Source: Caulobacter sp031457805 (GTDB lineage: Bacteria > Pseudomonadota > Alphaproteobacteria > Caulobacterales > Caulobacteraceae). From it: a stretch of 64,000 nucleotides of DNA. The stretch is taken from positions 1 to 64,000 of the forward strand of contig NZ_JAVDXI010000005.1 of the NCBI RefSeq assembly GCF_031457805.1, written 5' to 3'. This document shows, in pieces, positions 45,670 through 56,833 of this stretch. The translations under genes were made by a program, and so were the position numbers. The notes beneath the pieces were generated by a model that was not told the DNA's origin, searched no databases, and saw only the letters and a program-made list of their open reading frames with translations. Each line of letters opens with the position of its first letter. Position 1 is the stretch's first letter.

Positions 45670-46392
45670 ATGATCACCGTCCCCGCCCTACCTCAGCTCA
45701 TCCTGCTCCCCGGCCTCCTCAACGACGCCGAGCTGTGGCGCGATCAGATCAGCGGGCTTGCCGACGTCGCACGGCCCTGGGTTCCGGATCTCACGCCCTA
45801 TGGGACGATCCGCCAGATGGCCCAGCATGTGCTGGATCATGCCGAGCCGACCTTCGCCCTCGCCGGCTTCTCCATGGGCGGCTATGTGGCCCAGGACATC
45901 GCCAGGATCGCACCTGAGCGCATCGAGCGTCTGGCCCTGCTCGACACTTCGATCCGCGTCGACACGCCCGAGCGCGCCGCCCAACGCCGCGCGCTGAACA
46001 AGGCCGCCGCCAAGGGCGGAACGTTCCTGGGGATCGGCCAGGCGATCATGAAAAGCTATGTCGACGCCTCGCGCCTGGACGACCTCGACCTCACCCGCCG
46101 CATCGTCGACATGACCCAGCGCCTGGGCCGCGAGGTGTTTCTGCGCCAGAACAGCCTGGAACGAGAGGACGGCGAAGCGGCGCTTCGCGCCTTGCGGGTT
46201 CCGTTGGTGGTCATCGTCGGCGAGAACGACCAGATCACGCCTGCGGAAGGACACCGCAAGATGGCCGCAGCCATCGGTTGTTCGCACCTCGTCGTGATCC
46301 CGGATACGGGGCACATGACGCCGATGGAGGCGCCCGGCCTCGTCAATGGCGCCTTACGGCATTGGCTGGCTCGTCCCGCCGGACATCGCTAG
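45670..46392 (+). CDS. Alpha/beta hydrolase
   Basis: A 240-residue hydrolase. The nucleophile elbow is AGFSMGGYVAQ near residue 65; VVIVGENDQITP holds the Asp and DTGHMTPMEAP the catalytic His. Substrate unknown; no lid insertion of note. The TAG stop is the first part of the palindrome at 46391-46430. The gene is convergent with a response-regulator-like gene. Confidence 0.85.
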   Translation: MITVPALPQLILLPGLLNDAELWRDQISGLADVARPWVPDLTPYGTIRQMAQHVLDHAEPTFALAGFSMGGYVAQDIARIAPERIERLALLDTSIRVDTPERAAQRRALNKAAAKGGTFLGIGQAIMKSYVDASRLDDLDLTRRIVDMTQRLGREVFLRQNSLEREDGEAALRALRVPLVVIVGENDQITPAEGHRKMAAAIGCSHLVVIPDTGHMTPMEAPGLVNGALRHWLARPAGHR

Positions 46393-46490
46393 AGCATTTC
46401 ACGACCTGACTGCGTCAGGCCGTGAGCTCTAATCTTTTGTTTTGGGCATTTTTCTTCACGCGAACCGGGACCACTTCGCTCGAAAAATGC
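46391..46490. repeat. Two palindromes between convergent genes
   Basis: First, nested pairs AGAGC/GCTCT, CACG/CGTG and CCTGAC/GTCAGG (46391-46430). Second, GCATTTTTC/GAAAAATGC (46446-46490). The pair resembles dispersed alphaproteobacterial repeats of the AGAGCATTT type. Confidence 0.6.
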
Positions 46491-46491
46491 G

Positions 46492-47301
46492 CTAGGCCGC
46501 GCGGCCCGTATCCTCGGGCGCCATGAAGCCCAGGAGAGCGTCGATCCGCTTGACCAGCTCGACGCGCGCGCCCGAGCCGGTCATGTCAGACTGGGTGCAG
46601 GCGGTCAGCGCCTCGGCGGCCTGGATGAGGCGCGACTCCTTCACCGCTTCGCCGACCCGGCGCAGCTCCAGCGCCTGAGCCGCCAAGGCGCGTCGGGCTT
46701 GGGCCGGATCGCTGTCCAGCGCCTGGGCGGCCGATTTGACGATCCGCAGGGCCTGGGAAAGCCGCGCGGCGGGCGTGTCGGACGCGTCGGCCTTGCGTTT
46801 GCGCGGCCCCTTGTAGTCAGCCGAGTTGAAGCGACGTCGATCGGGGCCGACATAGGCCACGGCCTCGACCCAGTCGCGCGGCTTCAGCGTCACCGCCTCC
46901 AGACGTCGCTCAAGGTCTTTCAGGTTGAAGGGCTTGCGCATGAACTCATGCACACCCGCGTCCCGCGCGCCGAAGATCGCCTCGGCGGTCGCCTCGCTGG
47001 TGCACATGATGACGGGCGCCTCGCGGCAGGCCAGATCGCTGCGACGCAGCTTGCGCGTGAACGCCAGACCGTCGACGCCGCTGCTGCCGTGTTCGACGAA
47101 GATCAGCTGCGGATCGGCGGCGCGAGCTAGGGCGTAGCCCTTCTCGGCGGTCGCGGCTGGAAAGATCTGCACCCCGCCCAGGGGCCGAAGATGCTCGGTC
47201 AACAGACGTGCAGTCGCTGGGCTGGGGTCGACGACCATCACCCTTTGAACCTTTGCGGCGACACGCTGGATTGTGCGGACGTTGCCGTCAAACACGAACA
47301 C
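46492..47301 (-). CDS. Response-regulator-like protein with Glu at phospho-site
   Basis: A 269-residue protein. A receiver-like domain covers about 20-140, with VVDPSP, LIFVEHGSSGVDG, CTSEA and FMRKPF. At the phospho-acceptor place stands Glu70, not Asp, while the Thr and Lys of the active site are kept. A YVGPDRRRF motif and a C-terminal helical region (about 175-260) follow. Glu often mimics the phosphorylated state, so the protein may be always active or a pure interaction module. The start is a GTG after AGGAG; a second in-frame GTG lies two codons on. Confidence 0.8.
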   Translation of the reverse strand: MFVFDGNVRTIQRVAAKVQRVMVVDPSPATARLLTEHLRPLGGVQIFPAATAEKGYALARAADPQLIFVEHGSSGVDGLAFTRKLRRSDLACREAPVIMCTSEATAEAIFGARDAGVHEFMRKPFNLKDLERRLEAVTLKPRDWVEAVAYVGPDRRRFNSADYKGPRKRKADASDTPAARLSQALRIVKSAAQALDSDPAQARRALAAQALELRRVGEAVKESRLIQAAEALTACTQSDMTGSGARVELVKRIDALLGFMAPEDTGRAA

Positions 47302-47377
47302 GACTCCTGAACCTAAGGCGGGAAACTACGCCCTAGAGTGTAAAAATCCGCTTGATGAATCTTGGACCATGCCCACC

Positions 47378-48523
47378 TCAATCAGGAAGGGGCACCGACA
47401 GTCCCGCCTCGAAATCCATGAAGATATCGAGCGCTTCTTCAACAGAGGCTGTGAGTGTCTCGCCTGACGGAAAACGGTAACGCCAGTAGCTGGAGATGTG
47501 CGAGATTGCGCCAACGCGTTCACCCAAACTCAGAAATAACTCTGGCGCCCTGAGCAAGAATTCACGGAATGCGCGCGGGTTGTTATTCTCAACCAAGCCC
47601 TCGAAGGCGTCATCGTACACCTTCAGCGTCCTGAGGATGGCGTTGCGCTCCACCAGAACACCGCCCTGGAGACGACGGCGCGCATCCTCCAGGTAGCGCC
47701 CCGTTTCGGGGTCGCGCTCCCCACGGATGGCAAGACGCCCGATCTCCGCGGCGACTTCAGCCAAGCGCGGCCACAGGCTCTCCAGAGTCCATTTGTAGTA
47801 GAGGAAGCCCTTCCAGCTGAAGACGCCCTCCTTGAAGCTGTCGCCCTCCAGGACAAGGGTTTCACGAAGGGGTTCCAGCCGGCCATCGACATCGGTCGCC
47901 AGCAAGGCCTCGACCATCCGGGTGGCGTGGATTTCGCCGACCCCGCCGAGGTCGCGGTAGGCCAGCGCGATCAGGCGCGCGATCTCCATGGCCACGAAGC
48001 CCTGCATGGCGTCGACGTCGGCCGGCGACAGGGCGAAGTAGCACGGGGCGGCGAAAACGCCTTGGCGACGCAGATGTTCGCGCAGCAAGAAAGGATCGAG
48101 CGACGGCAGCTGGTCGATCATCCGCAGAACCGACAGGTCCCGCGCGCTCTCGCCCGCGCCATTGCAGGCGTCGATCAGCAGATTGGTCCAGCCGCGCTGC
48201 CCGACAAAGACCGATTGCCCGCCCAAGGACAGATCCTTGCGGTCGAACGGGATGATGATCTTGGTCGCCGTCGCCCGCGCCTCTTCGAAGAGATAGATGT
48301 CGTCGTGACGGACGCGGTGCTTGACGATGAGCGCGGTGTTCAGCACCCGGTTCTTGAACAGCGGCGCTTGGAGGTATTCGGGCTTGTGGCCGCCCTCGGC
48401 TTCGATCGCGATGAGGTTCAGCACGCGGCTGGTCGAGGCCGTCCGCTCCAGCGCGCGAAGACTCCGCGTCACCCGATCGGACGTTCTGGCCGGCTTGAGC
48501 CTACGGCGCGCGGATGCGGGCAC
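47378..48523 (-). CDS. Conserved hypothetical protein, about 381 residues
   Basis: A protein of about 381 residues (an open frame to 48601 uses TTG; GTG at 48523 follows GGGGGA and is preferred). No signal peptide or membrane segment. Central segment IYLFEEARATATKIIIPFDRKDLSLGGQSVFVGQRGW and a late LYYKWTLESLWPRLAEVAAEIG are notable. I recognise no domain. Its content of Leu, Arg and acidic residues is typical of a cytosolic enzyme or regulator. It follows the hybrid kinase at 48604-50352 in the same direction after about 80 bp, so the two may function together. Confidence 0.7.
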   Translation of the reverse strand: MPASARRRLKPARTSDRVTRSLRALERTASTSRVLNLIAIEAEGGHKPEYLQAPLFKNRVLNTALIVKHRVRHDDIYLFEEARATATKIIIPFDRKDLSLGGQSVFVGQRGWTNLLIDACNGAGESARDLSVLRMIDQLPSLDPFLLREHLRRQGVFAAPCYFALSPADVDAMQGFVAMEIARLIALAYRDLGGVGEIHATRMVEALLATDVDGRLEPLRETLVLEGDSFKEGVFSWKGFLYYKWTLESLWPRLAEVAAEIGRLAIRGERDPETGRYLEDARRRLQGGVLVERNAILRTLKVYDDAFEGLVENNNPRAFREFLLRAPELFLSLGERVGAISHISSYWRYRFPSGETLTASVEEALDIFMDFEAGLSVPLPD

Positions 48524-48603
48524 AGATCCCCCAGTTCTGAAAACGCCCGTCTGTGTAACGCCAAGCTGGCTAACAAACGCTAACCGAACACCGTTCCGCA
48601 ATC

Positions 48604-50352
48604 TTACCCGACCGGAAGAGACCGCCCTAACCCGGCAAGGCGCAGGCGCTCGAGCTCCGAAGGAACGCGACGCAGGCCAGCCACCGTCGCCAGCAGTCCC
48701 GCGGGTTGGACGGGCTTGGGATGGGCGTCGTCGAACCCTTGAGCGATCAAGCGCTCACTGTCGCCGGCCATGGCGTCAGCTGTCAGGGCCACGATGGGAA
48801 GGTCACTGCGGCCGACCTCGCCGGCGCGGATGCGGCGCACCGCCTCCACCCCATCCATGCCTGGCATGTGAACGTCCATCAGGACGACATCGAAGTCCTC
48901 GATGCGCAACCGGGCAAGCGCGGCATGGCCATCGCCCGCCACGGCCACAGCGGCCCCGACGGCTTCGAGGATCGCGCGGGCGACCATCTGGTTGACCACA
49001 TTGTCATCGACGACGAGCACGCGCGCGCCTTCGAGTTGCGGCGGGGCCGCTGGGGCCGAGGTCGTCGCCGGAGCGGGCGCGGCGGGGAGATGCAGGCGAA
49101 CCGTAAAGGTGGAGCCTACGCCAGGCTCGCTGGAGACGAGGATCTCGCCCTCCATAAGTTCAGCCAGTTGTCTACAGATGGAAAGACCAAGACCTGTGCC
49201 GCCGAAACGACGCGCGATCGAAGGGTCGCCCTGGCCGAACGGCGTAAACAGGCGGCTGACCTGCTCAGCCGTCATGCCGACACCCGTGTCGCTCACCGAC
49301 AGAGTGACCATGCGCTGCGCCTCCTCGCCCGCCACGCGGATGAACACCCGGCCTGTCTCTGTGAATTTCAGTGCGTTTGAGACCAGATTCATCAGAATCT
49401 GACGCACGCGCGCAGCGTCCCCAGCAACCCAACGGGGCGTGTCAGGACTGACCTCAAGCACCAGGTCCAGTTCCTTCAGGCGCGCACTCTCGCTCCAGAC
49501 TGCGCGCGTTTGCAGCGCCAGTTTGCGGACGTCGAACGGAGCGACCTCCAAGCTCAGCTTTCCCGCCTCGATCTTGGAAAGATCAAGGATGTCGTTGAGA
49601 ATCGTCATCAGCCCGTGGCCGGACTCCTCGATCATCTCCAGGTACTCGGACTGGCGGGCATCAAGTTTGGTGCCGCGCAACGCATGAGCCAGACCCAGGA
49701 CGCCATTCATCGGCGTGCGCAATTCATGACTCATCATCGCCAGGAAGGCTGACTTGGCGCGGCTGGCCTCGATCGCATTGGCCTCTGCTTCCTCGCGCGC
49801 CTTGGCCGAGGCCCGCATTGTGCGAACAGCATCAGCGACATAGCCCACCAGGCCTAGCAAGATGGCGAACGCCGCGAGGCGATCCCATAGACTGAACCGG
49901 GTGGCCATCAGCGGCAGCGCGGCCAGCGTCATGAACGGCCAGACCGTCAACGACAGCATCGCCAAAAGGCTGTTCATCGCGTAGCGAACGCCTTCGACGA
50001 CGATACCAAACAAGATCAGGAGCGCCGCGTACTTCATCGCGATCGGGCCGTTGATGACGCAGTAACCGGCCATGAATGACCAGACCATCGCGAAGCCTGA
50101 GGTGGGGCCGATCCGCATGAACCGGATCATGGCCATCGGCCAAGTCGGATTGTAGCGCCTCTCCAGATAGAGCACCGAGAGCTCAAACACCGTGTTCGCG
50201 ATCAGCCATACGACGAGGGCGGGCCAACCCAGATAAAAAGCCAGGAGTCCGCCGACCATGGCGGTCACGCTCAAGCGCGCCACCCGGCTACGCCGAGTGA
50301 CCACAAGCATTGAGCCCGCCTGGCCGTCGTCAAGAATATCCCGGAGAGCCAA
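48604..50352 (-). CDS. Membrane hybrid histidine kinase
   Basis: A 582-residue kinase with about six membrane segments (residues 25-180) and almost no periplasmic domain. HisKA with His209 in MSHELRTPMNG, an ATPase domain (NLVSNALKF, DTGVGM, GGTGLGLS), and a C-terminal receiver with Asp493 in LMDVHMPGMDG follow. The predicted start is TTG at 50352 after GGGAGTGAGC; an ATG at 50310 is the alternative. The signal may be sensed within the membrane. It is likely in one transcript with the following hypothetical protein. Confidence 0.9.
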   Translation of the reverse strand: MALRDILDDGQAGSMLVVTRRSRVARLSVTAMVGGLLAFYLGWPALVVWLIANTVFELSVLYLERRYNPTWPMAMIRFMRIGPTSGFAMVWSFMAGYCVINGPIAMKYAALLILFGIVVEGVRYAMNSLLAMLSLTVWPFMTLAALPLMATRFSLWDRLAAFAILLGLVGYVADAVRTMRASAKAREEAEANAIEASRAKSAFLAMMSHELRTPMNGVLGLAHALRGTKLDARQSEYLEMIEESGHGLMTILNDILDLSKIEAGKLSLEVAPFDVRKLALQTRAVWSESARLKELDLVLEVSPDTPRWVAGDAARVRQILMNLVSNALKFTETGRVFIRVAGEEAQRMVTLSVSDTGVGMTAEQVSRLFTPFGQGDPSIARRFGGTGLGLSICRQLAELMEGEILVSSEPGVGSTFTVRLHLPAAPAPATTSAPAAPPQLEGARVLVVDDNVVNQMVARAILEAVGAAVAVAGDGHAALARLRIEDFDVVLMDVHMPGMDGVEAVRRIRAGEVGRSDLPIVALTADAMAGDSERLIAQGFDDAHPKPVQPAGLLATVAGLRRVPSELERLRLAGLGRSLPVG

Positions 50353-50446
50353 CGCTCACTCCCGCGAACCAAAGGTCGCGGGAGTTAAGGCGTACAGTGT
50401 TCAAAAAGCATTTAAGCGAGGCCGAGCATGGCTCTCGACGCTTCGA

Positions 50447-51733
<1,287 letters not shown>

Positions 51734-51856
51734 GGTTTGAATACGCCTTGTCGCCTGCCGAGTGACGCCGCGAGGTCCTTCGACAGGACTCGACCCCGGA
51801 CGTGGTCTCAATTTTGGGCGGCGCCGCGCGGACCGTCAAACAGTCCCTTCGCGAAG

Positions 51857-52480
51857 TCAGAAGGCGTAAACCAGCCGAACCCCCGCGTCGTCAAGCCCCT
51901 GGTTCTTGCCCTGGTGGAAGATCTGGCCGTTCGACAGGTGGGTATAGCTGAGCTCGACCGACACCTTGTCGCTGACCTGGTAGCCCAGGGCCAGTTCGGG
52001 CTCGAACAGCACCTTCGATCCGAAGTCGATGCGGTTGTAGTAGAGCCAGGTGCGGCGGGCGCGCTCTTCCGGGGTCAGGTTCGGCGCGTTGGCCGGCGGC
52101 AGGCCGGCCTTGCCGTCGGTGTAGGCCAGACCCATGCCGGGGCGCAGATAGAAGCCGCCCGGCTGACCCAGCTCGACCTTCCAGTTGAAGCCGACCGCGG
52201 CGAAGTTCGAAGTGTTGTTGGTGTTGATCGACACCATGGCGTGGACCTGCGGCTTGCCCAGCCAGTCCAGACGCTCGATCCGGTCCGTGCGATAACCCAG
52301 GTGGATGTCGGCGCCGCCTTCCCGGCCCGCCGCGCCCAGGCCGACGGCTTTGCCTATGAAGGTGACGTCGTGCTTGTAGACGCCAACGAAGGCCTCTCCC
52401 GCAAAGGCGGGGACGGCGCATCCGAGCGCGGCTCCGGCCAGCGTCAAGGAGGCCACGGCGGCGAAAGTGGCGGTCTTCAT
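51857..52480 (-). CDS. PagL-like outer-membrane lipid A deacylase
   Basis: A 207-residue protein with signal peptide (ending AFAGE) and an eight-strand-barrel pattern. The C-terminal THLSNGQIF gives the His-x-Ser pair of lipid A 3-O-deacylase PagL. The third catalytic residue, Glu in Pseudomonas PagL, aligns with Asp in QGLDDAG after a two-residue insertion. The protein ends in an aromatic VYAF as barrels do. ATG at 52480 is the start. It is divergent from the threonine-dehydratase-like gene. Confidence 0.72.
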   Translation of the reverse strand: MKTATFAAVASLTLAGAALGCAVPAFAGEAFVGVYKHDVTFIGKAVGLGAAGREGGADIHLGYRTDRIERLDWLGKPQVHAMVSINTNNTSNFAAVGFNWKVELGQPGGFYLRPGMGLAYTDGKAGLPPANAPNLTPEERARRTWLYYNRIDFGSKVLFEPELALGYQVSDKVSVELSYTHLSNGQIFHQGKNQGLDDAGVRLVYAF

Positions 52481-52581
52481 CAAGTCGTCCTGAACAGCAT
52501 GGGCCCCCGGCCCAATATGGCCGTAACGGCAGAGGTCGGAAAGGGTTTCGATCGATGCGTCGGCGAGCTAGCCTGTTGGGC

Positions 52582-53559
52582 ATGACCGTCTCTCTTGCCG
52601 ACATCCAAGCCGCCGCTGGTCGCCTGAAGGGGCTGGCAGTCGAGACGCCGCTGCTTGAGAGTCCAGCCCTCAACGCGCGATTGGGCGGGCGCGTCTTCTT
52701 GAAGCCCGAGACCTTGCAGCGCGCCGGCGCGTTCAAGTTTCGCGGGGCCTATAACCGCTTGAGCCAGTTGACCGACGCCGAGAAAGCGCGCGGCGTGGTG
52801 GCGTTCTCGTCAGGAAATCACGCCCAGGGCGTGGCGCTGGCGGCCCAGCTTCTAGGCGTGCCGGCCCTGATCGTGATGCCCTCCGATTCGCCCAGCGTGA
52901 AGGTCGAGGGCACGCGCGGGTTTGGCGCGGACATCCGCTTCTACGATCGCTTCACAGAAGATCGAATCGCCATCGCCGACCAGATCGCGGCCGAGCGCGG
53001 CTGCGTGGTCGTGCCGTCCTATGACGATCCGCACATCATCGCCGGCCAGGGTACGGTGGGCCTGGAGATCGTCGCCCAGGCCGCCGCGCAAGGCGCGACG
53101 CTGGACCGCCTGATCTGCTGCGTCGGCGGGGGCGGCCTGATTGCGGGGACCTCGACAGCGGTGAAGGCGCTCTCGCCGTCGACTGAAATCTGGGGTGTGG
53201 AGCCCGCCGGCTTCGACGAGACGCGTCGATCGCTCGAAAGCGGCCAGCGCGAGACCATCGACAAGGACGCCCGCTCGATCTGCGACGCCTTGCTCACGCC
53301 GATCCCCGGCGACCTGACCTGGCCGATCAACCAGAGGAACCTCGCCGGCGCGGTCGCGGTGACCGACGCCGAGGTCGCCGAGGCGATGCGCTACGCCTTC
53401 TCGACCCTGAAGCTGGTGGTGGAGCCCGGCGGCTGCGTGGCCCTGACGGCGGCGCTGGCGGGCAAGGTCGACGTGACGGGCAAGACCGTGGCGATCGTGC
53501 TGTCGGGCGGCAATGTGGATCCGGGGTTGTTCGCGCAGGTGTTGAGCGGTCAAATCTAG
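52582..53559 (+). CDS. Threonine/serine dehydratase
   Basis: A 325-residue fold type II PLP enzyme. FKFRGAYNRL contains the Schiff-base Lys (near residue 52), SSGNHAQGVALAA binds the substrate carboxylate, and CVGGGGLIAG forms the phosphate loop. It converts L-threonine or serine to the 2-oxo acid plus ammonia, or may act as serine racemase. No ACT regulatory domain is present, so it is a catabolic-type enzyme. ATG at 52582 fits the family start; 52555 is in frame. Confidence 0.88.
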   Translation: MTVSLADIQAAAGRLKGLAVETPLLESPALNARLGGRVFLKPETLQRAGAFKFRGAYNRLSQLTDAEKARGVVAFSSGNHAQGVALAAQLLGVPALIVMPSDSPSVKVEGTRGFGADIRFYDRFTEDRIAIADQIAAERGCVVVPSYDDPHIIAGQGTVGLEIVAQAAAQGATLDRLICCVGGGGLIAGTSTAVKALSPSTEIWGVEPAGFDETRRSLESGQRETIDKDARSICDALLTPIPGDLTWPINQRNLAGAVAVTDAEVAEAMRYAFSTLKLVVEPGGCVALTAALAGKVDVTGKTVAIVLSGGNVDPGLFAQVLSGQI

Positions 53560-53628
53560 CTCATAGAGCCGTGTCGTCCCGGCCAGTGAGGCCGACCCAG
53601 GATGACAATAGAAGCATTGCGGAGAGAC

Positions 53629-54825
53629 ATGAACCTGCCGCCCACGACCGCCCTCCCCCAGACCCCGCTGCTCGTCATCGACCGCGCGGCGCTGATGCGA
53701 AACCTCGCGCGGATGCAGGCGCTCTGCGACGCGGCGGGGGTTCGGCTGCGGGCGCACGGCAAGACCCACAAGTGCTCGACTCTGGGCCGCCTGATCATCG
53801 AGGGCGGCGCGGTCGGGCTCTGCTGCCAGACCGTCGGCGAGGCCGAGGCCTATGTCGCGGGCGGCATCCGGGACGTGCTGCTCACCGCGCCTTCCCCGCC
53901 CTGGGGCGCGGCGCGGCTGGCGTCCCTGGCCAAGACCGGCGCGCGCGTTGGCGCGGTCGCGGACGACGAGGGCCAGATCGACCGCCTGTCGGACGCGGCC
54001 GTAGCTGCAGGCGTGGTCCTAGACCTTGTTGTGGACCTTGATCTCGGCACCCACCGCGCCGGCGCCTATCCGAAAGACGCCCTGCGGCTGGCGCGCGCCG
54101 CCGACGCCGCGCCGGGACTGCGGTTTGCGGGGATCCAGGCCTATCTCGGCCACCTGCAGCACATGGATGATCTGTCCTTGCGCAAGTCGGCGGACGAAGC
54201 CGCTTTCGCCACCCTGAAGGCGCTGGTCGTCGAACTGACCGCCGCCGGCCTGCCGCCGCCGGTCGTGACGGGCGGTGGGACAGGCACCCACGCCTATGAC
54301 CTCGCCTCCGGCGTCTACACCGAGCTGCAGGCGGGCTCCTACGCGGTGATGGACGTCGAGTACGATGCGTGCGGCGCGCCAGACGGGCAGGCCTGGGGCT
54401 TCGAGCCGGCGATGGTGGTCGCCGCGAGCGTGGTTTCGGCCAACCACAAGAGCCACGTCACCGTCGATGCCGGATTCAAGGCCGTGGCGATGGATGGTCC
54501 CCCCGCCCGCGTTGTCGCCGGCGCCGCGCCGGGCTCGCTGTGGCGGGCCATGGGCGACGAGCATGGCATGATCGCTCATCCAAGCCTGATCGACGTCTTG
54601 AAGGCCGGCGGCCGCGATCCCCTGAGCTTCGACAAGGCGGTCGCCGAAGCCGACGCCGATCCGGCCCGCGCCTGGCCCTCCGACGCGCCCAAGGTCGGCG
54701 ATGTGGTCTGGCTGCAACCCGGCCACTGCGACCCGACGATCAACCTCTATGACGCCATCCACGTCTGGGACGGCGAGACGCTGGAACGCTGGGCGGTGGA
54801 CGGGCGGCGGGTCAGCGCGCTCTAA
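53629..54825 (+). CDS. D-threonine aldolase/D-serine dehydratase-like enzyme
   Basis: A 398-residue fold type III PLP enzyme, metal-dependent. LRAHGKTHKC bears the PLP Lys near 50, GGGTGTHAYD is the cofactor phosphate site, and QPGHCDPTINLYD holds the His-x-Cys metal pair of the DSD1/D-threonine-aldolase group. It would cleave D-3-hydroxy amino acids to glycine and an aldehyde or deaminate D-serine. I prefer the ATG at 53629 after GGAGAG over 53602, which falls in a repeat fragment. It follows the L-dehydratase gene in the same direction. Confidence 0.85.
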   Translation: MNLPPTTALPQTPLLVIDRAALMRNLARMQALCDAAGVRLRAHGKTHKCSTLGRLIIEGGAVGLCCQTVGEAEAYVAGGIRDVLLTAPSPPWGAARLASLAKTGARVGAVADDEGQIDRLSDAAVAAGVVLDLVVDLDLGTHRAGAYPKDALRLARAADAAPGLRFAGIQAYLGHLQHMDDLSLRKSADEAAFATLKALVVELTAAGLPPPVVTGGGTGTHAYDLASGVYTELQAGSYAVMDVEYDACGAPDGQAWGFEPAMVVAASVVSANHKSHVTVDAGFKAVAMDGPPARVVAGAAPGSLWRAMGDEHGMIAHPSLIDVLKAGGRDPLSFDKAVAEADADPARAWPSDAPKVGDVVWLQPGHCDPTINLYDAIHVWDGETLERWAVDGRRVSAL

Positions 54826-54829
54826 ACCG

Positions 54830-54948
54830 GCTTCCCCGGCGAATGCCGGGGTCCAGATCGAGCCCGCAAGCGCCTCCGAGAAGCGCTGTCTGTTGGCGCG
54901 AACACCTAAAAAGCACCGGATGAATCTGGACCCCGGCATTCGCCGGTG
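54830..54948. repeat. Palindromic intergenic repeat, family D
   Basis: It starts CCGGCGAATGCCGGGGTCCAG and ends CTGGACCCCGGCATTCGCCG, forming about 20 bp of terminal complementarity around an 80-bp core. No second copy is seen in this window. Confidence 0.75.
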
Positions 54949-55047
54949 AGGTCGGGCCTTTGGGTAGCGGTAAACCGCTTCCCCTTGGGGCAAGAGCGAT
55001 CTAGGGTCCGCGCCCAACGACAAGATTTGCTCCAAGAGGGCTTACCG

Positions 55048-56700
<1,653 letters not shown>

Positions 56701-56712
56701 GCGTTGGTAACT

Positions 56713-56811
56713 GTCATCCCGGCCAAGCGCGCAGCGCGCCGAGCCGGGACCGCAGGAAGCTCTGCGCTTTCCGAGGTCCCGGGTCTGCGCTTCGCTCCGC
56801 CCGGGATGACA
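56713..56811. repeat. Palindromic intergenic repeat, family C
   Basis: It starts GTCATCCCGGCCAAGCGCGC and ends CCGCCCGGGATGAC. Located between the M28 peptidase and sdaA genes. Confidence 0.75.
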
Positions 56812-56833
56812 CCTTGAGTTTGCGACCTCCCCC

